Part shown: positions 11,889 to 23,610 of the stretch, one piece after another
Layout: every line of letters begins with the position of its first letter
Numbering within the stretch: the stretch's first letter is position 1
DNA from: Drosophila persimilis
Lineage: Eukaryota; Arthropoda; Insecta; Diptera; Drosophilidae
Reading direction: 5' to 3'
DNA length: 64,000 bases
Assembly: GCF_003286085.1 (NCBI RefSeq)
Contig: NW_020825399.1
Span: 361,765 to 425,764 of the forward strand
Notes under the pieces: generated by a model
What the model was told of the DNA's origin: nothing
What the model saw: the letters and a program-made list of their open reading frames with translations, nothing else
The model's database searches: none
Translations under genes and position numbers: made by a program

Positions 11889-11906
11889 CGCATACCGTGA
11901 CAGGAT
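11889..11906 (+). promoter_or_regulatory. Primer binding site of element B, tRNA-Arg type (imperfect)
   Basis: The core ACCGTGACAGGA matches the complement of the 3' end of Drosophila tRNA-Arg, the primer used by mdg1 and 412. The outermost bases that should pair with CCA do not match well, so the call rests on the core and on its place right after the LTR. Confidence 0.6.
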
Positions 11907-13041
11907 ACGATATACGACCTACGCGATGGATCGATCTCAGGATTGCAAAAAAAAATTCTAAAAAGTGTTAAAAATAATAAAGAGAAAAGAATGGTCGACA
12001 TAAAAAAAAAAAAATAATACTATGTGATTTTGGTTTAAAAATCGGACACAGTCAAAATAAAATTGATGAATTGGAAAAACTATTGAAATAGTGTTGTCCC
12101 CAGTGCCAGTGCCAAGGAAAACCCACAGCAGAAAGCCAAACCAGCTGTTTCGCCAGACCCATGCACGACTGCCGACGATATTACGCACAAACCCATGTTG
12201 GATTATAATTTATACCCTTAAATTTGGGGACTACAATGCAGCCAGAAATATACAATACCCAAGAAAATTTAACAGCCCGCGCTACAAAGAGCGTACAGGC
12301 AACATAAAACCTGTGCGAAGACCGGCACCAGCCCCACCAGACCCAGCAAGGGCCAATAATATAAGTGCGAGTGGCATAGGACCGCCCCTTGCACCATCGA
12401 TGGACCAACAGCAGAATATATACAAGACTTCGCCGATTCTGCTCCTACCGAGCAAAGGGATGCACTCAGCCTACAAGAGGCTTTAAAAGTGTATCCAAAC
12501 GATGCACCTCGCCCACTCACAATAGCTGAGTACCGGGCACGACCAAACAAAAAACCCCCCAACCCCCACCAAGAAAGGATCAACTTCGCACTGGTGCGAA
12601 GAAACGCAAATGAGCTGCAGAAATGCCATGCCTCATATTGCCAATAATTATAATTTTCTAACTCAAGTTGAAGCTCCCTTAAAGTGCAACTTGAAAATAC
12701 TAACCTCTGTTAGGCTATTACTAAAACCATGTGATCGATGTTGAATTATATAATGAAAAACCTGTAAATCGATCACATGTCCCTTAAAATTTTTTTTCCT
12801 TCATATTGGTCAAATATTAAAAAAAAAATATATATATATAACAAAAAATTATATTGATAACATTTTAAAGAGAAAAAAAAAAGAAAGGGTATATAGATAT
12901 GTGTGTTCATGAAAAAGACATTTTTAATGATTTTAATTTAATAAATTTTTTTATTATTAAAAAGAATAAACGAATAGCAGATAATTTAAAAAAAAAACCC
13001 CCAACATTGTATAAACCAATTTTTGAGAGAAAATCATCACC
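11907..13041 (+). other. Leader of element B
   Basis: About 1.1 kb lie between the primer site and the first small ORF. The first 0.9 kb contains an imperfect open stretch rich in proline and arginine codons (12.1-12.5 kb) without recognised motifs, followed by very AT-rich sequence with A and T runs (12.78-12.99 kb). The part from about 12015 recurs at 27101-28122 with small length differences. Confidence 0.7.
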
Positions 13042-13305
13042 ATGGGTTGGTTCGGTTCTGACGATAGTCAAACCAAAGACAATACGGCCAATGTGGTCAA
13101 TAATGTCAAAATAATAGACCACAGGGATGATCTCAATGCACTCTGGTTATTACCTCTGATTTTAACCATTGTCAGTGTTTTACAATTCCTTTTAACATTG
13201 TATGTAAAACATAATAAGATAATTAAAAAGATATATATGAGTAGGGCAAACAATTTAGAAAGAGTCAAAAAAAAAAATTGGTCTCAACGACCCCTAGGAG
13301 CATAA
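13042..13305 (+). CDS. First small leader ORF of element B (87 aa, membrane protein)
   Basis: The ATG lies in the good context CATCACCATGGG. The product begins MGWFGSDDSQTKDNTANVVN, with glycine 2 and serine 6 suggesting possible N-myristoylation, then a 20-residue hydrophobic segment and a basic tail (KHNKIIKKIYMSRANN). It precedes the second small ORF by 79 bases and gag by about 400. It is kept open in three copies in this window. I do not recognise a family beyond the 412/mdg1 leader-ORF setting. Confidence 0.6.
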   Translation: MGWFGSDDSQTKDNTANVVNNVKIIDHRDDLNALWLLPLILTIVSVLQFLLTLYVKHNKIIKKIYMSRANNLERVKKKNWSQRPLGA

Positions 13306-13384
13306 TAGAGCTCGAATACATGTACATGGGTACATTTCAGGTAGAATTCTCGCCTTTAATATACTGTTACAAAGCCAAAATAAA

Positions 13385-13693
13385 ATGTCTCGTAAAACAG
13401 TAGCATCCATTAGGGCTACCCACGATAGGAATGAAAATTTAGAATATAGAGCTAAAGCAATCTTAGCCGTATTCCCCAATCCAATTAGCATATACGAGTT
13501 CGAATACTCATATATGAACGAATATAATTTACCTTTTTCACCACTAATTCATTGTGATGCCACACAAAAGGGTATCGTATTATCAACCATACCCGGCATC
13601 CTCGTAAACAGCCAAATAATAGAAAATGAAATTCTAGGAAGAATTGTGATTGCTAATGTTAGATTGTCTTCCAATCGGAATGGACAACATTAA
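13385..13693 (+). CDS. Second small leader ORF of element B (102 aa)
   Basis: It starts MSRKTVASIRATHDRNENLE and ends RLSSNRNGQH, with its stop nine bases before the gag ATG at 13703. No membrane segment or known domain is visible. It stays open in three of the four copies in the window. Its closeness to gag suggests translation from the same RNA by reinitiation; this is inference. Confidence 0.55.
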   Translation: MSRKTVASIRATHDRNENLEYRAKAILAVFPNPISIYEFEYSYMNEYNLPFSPLIHCDATQKGIVLSTIPGILVNSQIIENEILGRIVIANVRLSSNRNGQH

Positions 13694-13702
13694 AAAACAC
13701 AT

Positions 13703-14653
13703 ATGGACTGGCTTACGATCTGCGATAAAATTTGCACTCTAAGAGCAGAATTCGATAAGTCATATAAATGCTTATCGCAGAACAGACCTACTCAAAATAG
13801 TACGGTCATTAAACATACAACTAATTTGGTAAACAAATATAATGAGGACAGAGAACTTTTTCTAGAGAACAAACAAAGACTTACTGATATACATTGGTTT
13901 CAAGCTACAGACGTCTTCAAATGTCTAAGGGAACGATTAGTATTCGTTAGAGAAAAATTCAATCTAGACATACTCATACCAAATCTTCTAAACACAGCTG
14001 CGACATATATACCAGCTGTAGAATCGGAATCAGGGCCAATAAGTCCCAGGCCCCCGAATGTACAAAATATTATCATCATATCGAAGACGATTCTCGATCA
14101 AATAGATCGAACCATCCGGTAAACGACGACAAACCGTCGACTAGTTCAGCAAACAGCGTGGTTGGTCAAGAACCAACCACAATGGCAGACGAAACAATTG
14201 CCCAAACGGGCATATATCAAAGATATTTCGCACGCCATTCCGGAATTTAATGGACAGAAACTCCATTTACAAAGATTCATTACGGCAGTCAAATTGGTCA
14301 ATCTAACGAAAGGACCATACGAAAATTTAGCTATAGAAGTAATTAAATCAAATGTAATAGGAACTACATTGTATAAAATACAAGATGAAACCACCATTAA
14401 CGCAATAATAAAGAAATTGCAAGACACTATTGTCGGAGAGTCATCAGATGTTATAGAGGCTAAAATGGCAAAAGTATGCCAAAAAGGCAAAACAGCCGCC
14501 CAATTCACAACAGAGATTGATGATATAAGAAAACTTCTAGAAGCATCATACATTGATGAGGGTTTGCCAGCGGAACACGCCGATAAGTTCAGCGCAAAGA
14601 GGCCATTAGTACAATGGTTAAAAATTGCGAGCACGGCAGACTAAAAACAATAC
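13703..14653 (+). pseudogene. gag region of element B, part 2
   Basis: This encodes the same 412/mdg1-type Gag as the inverted copy: MDWLTICDKI start, a serine- and asparagine-rich middle, and a capsid-like segment (HAIPEFNGQKLHLQRFI). I see no zinc knuckle in the part present. The region is broken in a few places and ends near the edge of the inverted repeat, after which pol follows. Confidence 0.78.
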
Positions 14654-17386
14654 TAAAAGCAGGCACATTCCCAACAATGAATGATGCCGTAGCAAAATTC
14701 GTGGCATTCCTCAATTCTAAAACAGGAAAACAACTTACATTCCTTATAGATACAGGTGCCAATATATCACTATTAAAAGAAAATTCAGATGTCTTTAACG
14801 ACATTCAAACAAAAAATAAAATAGATATTCAAGGAATAGGGGAAGGTATAATAACATCCCAAGGCCTTGCCCTAATAGAGCTACAGACAGATAAGTACAT
14901 ATTTCCACACAATTCCCATTTAGTTAATCAGAATCTTGCAATTCCGTGTGATGGAATAATAGGCATTGATTTCATAAAAGAATTAAACTGCCTAATAGAC
15001 TAAAAACCTGCAGAGGATTGGTTAATAATACGACCAAATAATATAAAAATTAAAATTTATATTCCAATAACATACAGTTCTGGTAACAATACAATTCTTC
15101 TACCAGCAAGATCACAAGTTGTCAGAAAAATAGAATTAACGTCCGATATAGAAACCATATTAATCCCAAACTAGGAAATTCAACCTGGTATTTATGTAGC
15201 AAATACAATAACTTCAAAAAATAATACATTTGTCCGATTGCTGAATACAACCAGTACCAACCAATTAGTACATATAAATAACATACAATATGAATCACTT
15301 TCAAATTACAAGGTAATTCAAACAACTCAAAAAATCCGAGAAAAAAACTGTCATAGCTGAATTAAGCAAACATTTCCCAGTACAATTCAAGAAGCAATTA
15401 ACTAAACTATGCACCAATTTTTGTGACGTATTCGGGCTTGAAACCGAATCAATCACAACAAATAATTTTTATAAACAGAAATTGAGATTGAGGGATGACG
15501 AACCTATATATATAAAGAACTATCGAAGCCCGCATAGCCAAGTTGAGGGAATTAAAAAACAAGTAGGAAAATTAATCAACGACAATATTGTCGAACCATC
15601 CGGTTCCGAATACAACAGCCCACTTCTACTTGTCCCAAAGAAAGCCCTTCCGGGTTCAGAACAAAAGAAATGGCGATTAGTAGTTGACTATCGTCAAATA
15701 AACAAAAAACTCCTGGCCGACAAATTGATGACCTAGAATTGATGACATTTTGGATCAACTCGGTAGAGCAAAGTATTTCTCATGCCTTGACTTAATGTCA
15801 GGTTTTCATCAAATCGAACTAGAAGAAAGTTCGCGAAATATAACGTCTTTTTCAACGAGCAATTGCTCATATCGCTTCACGCGACTACCATTTGGTTTAA
15901 AAATAGCGCCGAATTCATTTCAAAGAATGATGACTATAGCATTCTCTGGACTTGAAGCTTCGCAAGCCTTCCTGTATATGGACGATCTAATAGTCATGGG
16001 TTGTTCCGAAAAACATATGCTTAAAAACTTAACAGATATTTTTGAGATATGTAGGAAACACAACCTAAAATTACATCCACAAAAATGTTCATTTTTTATG
16101 CATGAAGTGACCTTTCTTGGTCATAAATGCACAGATAAAGGAATCTTGCCAGATGACAAGAAATATGACGTCATCAAAAACTATCCAGTCCCACATGATG
16201 CGGACAGCGCTAGACGATTTATTGCATTTTGCAATTATTATAGACGTTTTATTAAAAACTTCGCCGACTATTCCCGGCACATAGCTAGATTATGTAAAAA
16301 GAATGTCCCCTTTGAGTGGTCAACTGAATGTCAAAATGCATTCCAATATTTAAAAGATAAACTTATGGAACCCACTCTGTTACAGTACCCAGATTTTCAG
16401 AAAGAATTTTGTATAATCACCGATGCTAGTAAACAAGCATGTGGAGCGGTTTTAACTCAAAACCATAACGGACTCCAACTCCCATTAGCATATGCATCAC
16501 GTTCATTCACAAAAGGTGAAAGTAACAAAAGTACTACAGGACAGGAATTAGCAGCAATTCATTGGGCAATTACCCATTTTCGACCATATATCTATGGTAA
16601 ACACTTTACAGTAAAAACGGATCACAGACCACTAACATACCTATTTTCAATGGTCAATCCCAGCTCAAAACTCACACGCATGCGGCTCGAATTAGAAGAA
16701 TACGACTTTACAGTCGCGTATCTAAAGGGTAAAGATAATCATGTAGCAGATGCGTTATCAAGAATAACCATCACAGACCTGAAAAACATACAAAAAACGA
16801 AACTTATGGAACCCACTCTGTTACAGTACCCAGATTTTCAGAAAGAATTTTGTATAATCACCGATGCTAGTAAACAAGCATGTGGAGCGGTTTTAACTCA
16901 AAACCATAACGGACTCCAACTCCCATTAGCATATGCATCACGTTCATTCACAAAAGGTGAAAGTAACAAAAGTACTACAGGACAGGAATTAGCAGCAATT
17001 CATTGGGCAATTACCCATTTTCGACCATATATCTATGGTAAACACTTTACAGTAAAAACGGATCACAGACCACTAACATACCTATTTTGAATGGTCAATC
17101 CCAGCTCAAAACTCACACGCATGCGGCTCGAATTAGAAGAATACGACTTTACAGTCGAGTATCTAAAGGGTAAAGATAATCATGTAGCAGATGCGTTATC
17201 AAGAATAACCATCACAGACCTGAAAAACATACAAAAAACGAATAAAGTCCTGAATGTCACTACCAGGCAACAGAGTAGACAGAAATCCTGCGCAGGAAAA
17301 GAACAAATAGAATTGCCTAGGCAATCTCTAACAAAAGCTTCAAAGCCAAAGCAACGTATATGAAGTCATCAACAATGACGAAGTAC
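14654..17386 (+). pseudogene. pol region of element B (protease, RT, doubled RNase H)
   Basis: Protease is marked by FLIDTGANISLL (about 14.74 kb). Reverse transcriptase covers about 15.5-16.25 kb, with LDLMSGFHQIEL and the catalytic YMDD (about 15.98 kb). RNase H follows (TDASKQACGAVL) and is present twice because of a 441-bp tandem duplication. The linker to integrase begins at about 17.24 kb, but integrase itself is absent, since the sequence flips to inverted gag at about 17387. It is a fossil with a few breaks. Confidence 0.82.
16369..17241 (+). repeat. 441-bp tandem duplication of the RNase H segment, second instance
   Basis: Landmarks at 16380 and 16821 show the same 441-base period as at 8480-9352. 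The two instances agree base for base where I compared them, so the doubling predates the tandem duplication of the larger unit. Confidence 0.9.
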
Positions 17387-18326
17387 GTATTGTTTTTAGT
17401 CTGCCGTGCTCGCAATTTTTAACCATTGTACTAATGGCCTCTTTGCAGCTGAACTTATCGGCGTGTTCCGCTGGCAAACCCTCATCAATGTATGATGCTT
17501 CTAGAAGTTTTCTCATATCATCAATCTCTGTTGTGAATTGGGCGGCTGTTTTGCCTTTTTGGCATATTTTTGCCATTTTAGCCTCTATAACATCTGATGA
17601 CTCTCCGACAATAGTGTCTTGCAATTTCTTTATTATTGCGTTAATGGTGGTTTCATCTTGTATTTTATTATTACTTTATTATTTAATTACTTCTATAGCT
17701 AAATTTTCGTATGGTCCTTTCGTTAGATTGACCAATTTGACTGCCGTAATGAATCTTTGTAAATGGAGTTTCTGTCCATTAAATTCCGGAATGGCGTGCG
17801 AAATATCTTTGATATATGCCCGTTGGGCAATTGTTTCGTCTGCCATTGTGGTTGGTTCTTGACCAACCACGCTGTTTGCTGAACTAGTCGACGGTTTGTC
17901 GTCGTTTACCGGATGGTTCGATCTATTTGATCGAGAATCGTCTTCCGATATGATGATAATATTTTGTACATTCGGGGGCCTGGGACTTATTGGCCCTGAT
18001 TCCGATTCTACAGCTGGTATATATGTCGCAGCTGTGTTTAGAAGATTTGGTATGTGTATGTCTAGATTGAATTTTTCTCTAACGAATACTAATCGTTCCC
18101 TTAGACATTTGAAGACGTCTGTAGCTTGAAACCAATGTATATCAGTAAGTCTTTGTTTGTTCTCTAGAAAAAGTTCTCTGACCTCATTATATTTGTTTAC
18201 CAAATTAGTTGTATGTTTAATGACCGTACTATTTTGAGTAGGTCTGTTCTGCGATAAGCATTTATATGACTTATCGAATTCTGCTCTTAGAGTGCAAATT
18301 TTATCGCAGATCGTAAGCCAGTCCAT
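17387..18326 (-). pseudogene. Inverted gag region of element B, second unit
   Basis: It repeats the inverted gag at 9498-10449 at an offset of 7877-7889 bases, with the same N-terminal MDWLTICDKI and capsid-like part. It is a fossil fragment with few breaks. Confidence 0.8.
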
Positions 18327-18335
18327 ATGTGTTTT

Positions 18336-18644
18336 TTAATGTTGTCCATTCCGATTGGAAGACAATCTAACATTAGCAATCACAATTCTTCCTAGAATTT
18401 CATTTTCTATTATTTGGCTGTTTACGAGGATGCCGGGTATGGTTGATAATATGATACCCTTTTGTGTGGCATCACAATGAATTAGTGGTGAAAAAGGTAA
18501 ATTATATTCGTTCATATATGAGTATTCGAACTCGTATATGCTAATTGGATTGGGGAATACGGCTAAGATTGCTTTAGCTCTATATTCGAAATTTTCATTC
18601 CTATCGTGGGTAGCCCTAATGAATGCTACTGTTTTACGAGACAT
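18336..18644 (-). CDS. Second small leader ORF of element B, inverted copy in the second unit
   Basis: This 102-codon frame differs from the copy at 10459-10767 by a few substitutions and remains open. Beyond it (18645-18802) the leader and the distal part of the first small ORF continue until the Helitron at 18803. Confidence 0.55.
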   Translation of the reverse strand: MSRKTVAFIRATHDRNENFEYRAKAILAVFPNPISIYEFEYSYMNEYNLPFSPLIHCDATQKGIILSTIPGILVNSQIIENEILGRIVIANVRLSSNRNGQH

Positions 18645-18802
18645 TTTATTTTGGCTTTGTAACAGTATATTAAAGGCGAGAATTATACCTGAAATGTACC
18701 CATGTACATGTATTCGAGCTCTATTATGATACTAGGGGTCGTTGAGACCAATTTTTTGTTTGACTCTATCTAAATTGTTTGCCCTACTCATATATATCTT
18801 TT

Positions 18803-19435
18803 TATACCCGATACTCAAAATGAGTATTGGGGTATATTAGATTTGTGGTGAAAATGGATGTGTGTAACGTCCAGAAGGAATCGTTTCCGACCCCATAAAG
18901 TATATATATTCTTGATCAGCATCAATAGCCGAGTCGATTGAGCCCTGTCTGTCTGTCCGTCTGTCCGTCCGTCCGTCCGTCTGTCCGTCCCTATCAGCGC
19001 CTAGTGCTCAAAGACTACAGGAGCTAGAGAAATACTTGTCACTGTTACAAGTATATTTCAAAACTTTGCCTCGTCCACTTCACCACCACATAGGGCAAAA
19101 ATCTGTGGCATCCACAATTTCAAAGATACAGGAAAACTGAAAACGCTGAATCGTAATGGATGACTAGATCTTCTAGAATGCAAAATCAGAACCAGATCGT
19201 ATAATCGTATAAAAGACAGAATCAAGAAAACAATTTCATTCTCTCTCGCTGTGTCTCTCTCTAACACACAGGTTTCATGGTCGGCTTTGCCTATTGCAAA
19301 ATATGAGTTCAAGGATCTCAGAGACTATAAAAGCTAGAGCAACCAAATTCGGTATCCACACTCCTTTGATATCGGACCTTGACCGTTTTGTGTCAAAATT
19401 TCGCCACACCCCCTTCCGCCCACGCAAAGGACGAA
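18803..19435 (+). mobile_element. Helitron H1, DINE-1/INE-1-like, 3' truncated
   Basis: It starts TATACCCGATACTCAAAATG, the left end of this family, followed by GTATTGGGGTATATTAGA, the shared segment TATAAAGTATATATATTCTTGATCAGCATC and the GTCTGTCCGTCC tandem tract (18948-18988). It breaks off inside the second internal module at about 19435, where BEL/Pao-like sequence starts. There is no coding capacity. Its left edge interrupts the leader of element B. Confidence 0.85.
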
Positions 19436-22400
19436 CATTGTGAACTTAACATTTCGTTTTCGATTCTCTTTCGTCGCATAGAGATCTAAGCGTGGTCCGA
19501 TAGTTTTCTTCGCCTCCTCTTTCGTCGTTTGCTTCAGTCAGCTCTATTGACCGTCTGCACAACTTGAACTCGTTCGCTTGTGCATAACTGTTGGTTCTTT
19601 TCGGTCGTCGCTTCGTTGCTTTGGCGCGCAACGGACATAAATACATAAAAAGTGCAGCAAAAGTGAACGCCAACAAGTTTTGAACTCGTTTGAACTAGCG
19701 CGTTGCATCATTTTATTTAACTCTGATCGACTTATACACTCCGCGTTAACAGACTATAGCCGAAACCATGGGCAAGAAAAAAAATAATAGAAGGAGTGAA
19801 TCGGTGGCTATGCGCAATGACAGTAATACTGTGAAAGTTGGCGATGCTCTATCTGATGAAAGGTTTAGTGCTAACGCAGCCAGCACCCAATTCCTTGCAT
19901 CTTGGATTTCCTTCAGGAGGCTAAGGGCTAGAGCCATTTTGGACAGGCTAGAGTCCATACGAACAGAGATGGATCGTGAAAAGCTACGCGAAATGGATGA
20001 ATATGATCTGCGAGGATTGTTAAAATCATTGACGAAGCTTAAATGAATTTTATTGTGGCCACACCACCTGGAAAATTGGACTCGTCCATCTTATCTTTGA
20101 GGACCATTCTTCAGCGTGAGTTGGGCCAGAGTTCGCAAGCCACGCATTGTTCCACGTTTCAAATGAACCCAAGTGAATCCCAATCCATTATGTACATAGC
20201 CAGTCGATTGCGCTTGCCACAGCTGCAGCTGCCCAAGTTCAGCGGAGACTATACAGAGTGGACCTATATTCTATGCCATGTCCACAGCTGTTATTGATAG
20301 TGAAGCTGAACTGACTTCTATCGAGAAATTATAGCATTTGCAGTCTTGTTTGAGCGGAGCGGCGTTGGACACCATTAGTTCGTTGAAGATGAGCGAGGCT
20401 AATTACAATAATTGCAATTAGATATTCTCAAAAAACGATTGGCTAATAAACGTCTCATTCTACAGGCACACATTAGAGAAATATTTGGGCTGGCGAGTGG
20501 GGACTCATCTGTTGTTCAGCTGCGGGCGCTTACGGACGCCGCCACCTCACATCTTCACGCGTTGGAAGCGCTGGCAACTAAGGAGGAAATAGCTGATTGC
20601 ATCATCGTCCACTTGCTTCCTCAAGTTAAATAGGAAGCAGCGTCGTCGAATCAAAATCTTCCATCCTGGGAGAAATATCTGCCTTTCTGGAACAAAGATG
20701 TCGTAGGCATTCACCACTCCATGCAAGGGCAACATGGTCAGGTTGGCAACCGGGTCAGGGAAAACCGCGAGTACGCATCATGAAAATCGTTTGTAGCATC
20801 ATGCGCTCATGTTTCCAGTGTGTTCTGTGAAGGCACGAACCATATGATCGCCAGTTGTCAACGGTGGAAAAATCTATCGAATGATCGTCACAATTACACA
20901 AAGAGGGTCTTGTTATGCGTCAATTGCCTACGAAAGGGTCATCACGTGAAAGATTGTAAATCAGGTCCGTGCTGTACTTGTCAATCGAAGCACCACACTC
21001 TTCTGCATTTTCTTCGTCTAACAGAGACATTCCATACTGTTTCTTCAATCGAGCCACAGGCAAATCATACCGCCATGGTTGCATTGTCGCCCTCCTCGCC
21101 GCTAGTTTATATATTCTAGCGTCCGTTTGAGCCTGTTCTATTAGCCACCGTCGTCGTTCTCGTCAAAAACAGCGCTGGAACTTTCATACCATGTCGCGCA
21201 TTGTTGGACTCGGACTCGCAATTGCATTTCGTAACTACTCGTATAGCTAATCAGCTTCAACTGCGTAAAACTAAATCGCTTACTGCTGTCTCTGGCATAG
21301 GAGATGCTACCTTCTCAACTGAAGATATCTCGGTGGATCTCGTTCTGAAATCGCGGATTTTAGGGGCGCTGCCGCATGACGCACGGTGCGTAGCCGAACC
21401 AAACGCAAACATGCAAGAAAGATAGCTATTAGACTAACATTCGAGGAAAATTACCACTAAACTTACTAAGAAACTAAGCATGCAATCAAAATAAAAATAC
21501 CACTACAGTTATTAATTAATAGAAAGGTGTGTAAGGATTGGTTCGTCAATTTTGGGAAGTGAAGGACATCTTTGAGCCAATCGCTAGGGCAACAAAGGAG
21601 GAACTTCACTGCGAGGAATACTTCGTCAACCATCGCCAACGCTCGCTTACCCTCAGGGGAATACGCGGAATATGTCTCTGGTGCCCCAGGAAGATGGGCA
21701 CAAGTGCAAATATTTCTTGCTACATCATTGCGTCATCAAAGAGAACAGCTCCACAACAAATCTGAGGGTCGTATTCGACGGCTCTGCGGCTACCACATCT
21801 GGTCTTTCGTTAAATGATCTGCTTATGTCTATTCCTCACCATTCAAGCCAAGCTATTTCACACACTCATCCGTTTTCATACACTTTCGTTAGCACAACTC
21901 ATTTGGAGTCATGATGCGCATTTTTGGTTACGTTCAGAAAGTCATCAGTAGGACGATGTCACCGGATCTCTCGTCTGAGTACCTTCGCAAAGGATTATTA
22001 TGTCGCATCGTTCAACGGGCACATAAGTACATTGCTGTGCGGAAAGTGAACTGCGTCGAGGCTCCCAGCAGAATCATCTTGCTCTCGCCTTTCATAGATG
22101 ACTTTGGTCTAGTTCGTGTTGGTGGCCGCCTGCGGCACTCACTTCGATTCACGCCACCCAATCATTTTGCACAGGCATTATCTATTAACGCTCGCCATCA
22201 TTACGCACTTTCAACGGAATCATGCTGGTCGACAGTCGCTACTTGGAGCGATTCGCTTAAAGTTTTTGCCCATCGGTGGCATGAAAACTGTGTCTCGCTC
22301 GCCGCATTTCGGCGGTTTGTGGGAGGCAGCGGTGAAGGCGGTCAAACATAATTTGTATCGCACGTTGGGATCGTCACTTTTTTGATTCGATGCTCTGCGG

Positions 22401-23160
22401 ACATTGGTGTGCCAAATCCAGGTTGTAATGAATTCTCATCCCCTTATCTCGATTTCAGAAAACCTGGAAGATCTTGGCGTCCTTATACCCGGACATTTTT
22501 TAATTTATCGTCCGCTGATGGAGTTTCCTGAGCCAAACGTTACGGGTCTCAACTTCAATCGACTCGATCGCTGGCAGCGAGTCGCCTGTGCCTAGCAGAT
22601 TTTTTAGAAACGTTGGAGTGAGGAGTACCTGACTCTGCTTTTCGACAACGTGCCCACGTTGCACACCACAATCCTCGATCCAACGAGGTCAAACTTGCCG
22701 CCGTTGATGTGGCCCTTAGCGCGGGTAATCAAGGTCATCACTCTAGCTGTCAACAAGCTGTGCGTCCTTCCAGTTGAGGATAGCCTGGTCTTTCAACGGG
22801 GGGGAGTAGAGCTCTTAAGTAACATCAAGAAAGTATCTCTTAAGCTTTCTATTATCGCGCACACACATAGGTAACGTTCTTACTTCTTATAATCCACAGC
22901 TTCGACTCAGTACTCTTCAAGACAGTCGGCCTTCATCGGCGAAGCGCCTAACACCTTAGTCTAAGTTCCCGTGGCCGTGAACAAACTCTAACAAAAACAC
23001 AGAAACAGTATTGAACAATAAACGCTAAATTGTAATTTTTAATTTTGTAAATGTGGAGTCAGAGTTGTAGGTTCCAACCAGCGCTAAGAAAAGGACCGCG
23101 TTCATCCCTCCTAAGGACACCTAAGTTGTTTTGTGGTCGAACCGGTCTTGGTGTCTTTGT
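19436..23160 (+). mobile_element. Decayed BEL/Pao LTR retrotransposon
   Basis: Recognisable parts on + in order: a leader (19.44-19.76 kb), a charged Gag start (MGKKKNNRRSES, 19.77 kb), a BEL-type Gag segment with LRLPQLQLPKFSGDYTEW (20.2 kb), zinc knuckles (CVNCLRKGHHVKDC and HHTLLH, 20.9-21.0 kb), a protease-like LLDSDSQLHFVTTRIANQL (21.2 kb), a little RT (LRVVFDGSA, 21.77 kb), integrase pieces (21.9-22.5 kb) and a C-terminal piece (22.5-22.87 kb). Much of pol is missing and there are many breaks. No LTR can be delimited. It is clearly older than the neighbouring elements. Confidence 0.8.
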
Positions 23161-23610
23161 TTTACCTGATACACAAAATCAGTATTGGGGTATATTAGAT
23201 TTGTGGGAAGAGTGGGCGTGTGCAACGCCCAGAAAGAAGTGTTTCCGGTCCCATAAAGTATATATATATTATTGATCAGCATCAATAGCTCAGTCGATTG
23301 AGTAATGTCTGTCCGTCCGTCTGTCCGTCCCTTTAAGCGCCTAGTTCTTAGAGACTATAAAAGCTAGAGCTATGACAACTTACTGTTACAAGTGTTTTTT
23401 AAAACTTCACCCAGCCCCCTTCCGCCTCACAAAGGACGAAAATTGTTTCATCCACATTTTTGAAGTCAGGAGAAAATCAAAAACATAGAACTATAGAGAA
23501 TTACTACTATATCTTCTAGACTGCAGAATCTGAGCCAGATCGTATTATTATTATGGCCAGAATGAAGAAAACAATTTCATTCTCTCTCGCCAGAGCGAGA
23601 GGTTTCCCTG
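23161..23610 (+). mobile_element. Helitron H2, diverged and truncated
   Basis: The start (CAGTATTGGGGTATATTAGA) and the TATAAAGTATATATATTATTG segment are clear, as is the GTCTGTCCGTCC tract, but this copy is more diverged than the others and lacks the distal half. It separates the BEL/Pao remnant from a Ty3/gypsy remnant. The right edge is approximate. Confidence 0.75.

Larger units (their letters stand above)
12889..14653 (+). repeat. Right arm of the 1.75-kb inverted repeat
   Basis: The arm pairs with 9498-11252. Its inner edge is at GTATATAGATATGTGTGTTC and its outer edge just after the gag part that reads GCACGGCAGACTAAAAACAA. Beyond that edge the two sides are unrelated. Confidence 0.9.
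8480..16368. repeat. First copy of a ~7.9-kb chimeric tandem unit built from element B
   Basis: The unit contains, in order, a pol (RNase H) segment on +, gag and leader on -, then an LTR, leader, gag and pol on +. The second copy begins at 16369: landmarks at 8491 and 16380, and at 9474 and 17363, are both 7889 bases apart, including the same abrupt pol-to-inverted-gag joint. The two copies differ only at scattered bases and one small length change. The first unit starts at the joint with element A. Confidence 0.88.
11253..18802. mobile_element. Element B, part 2: LTR, leader, gag and pol (+), then inverted gag and leader (-)
   Basis: It opens with about 60 bases of 3' untranslated sequence ending in the polypurine tract AAAGGAGGGAGA (11302-11313), then an LTR, primer site, leader, two small ORFs, gag and pol to about 17386. 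From 17387 to 18802 gag and leader follow in reverse, as in part 1. At 18803 a Helitron begins. The lack of an integrase region shows that this is a rearranged partial element. It carries several breaks. Confidence 0.83.
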
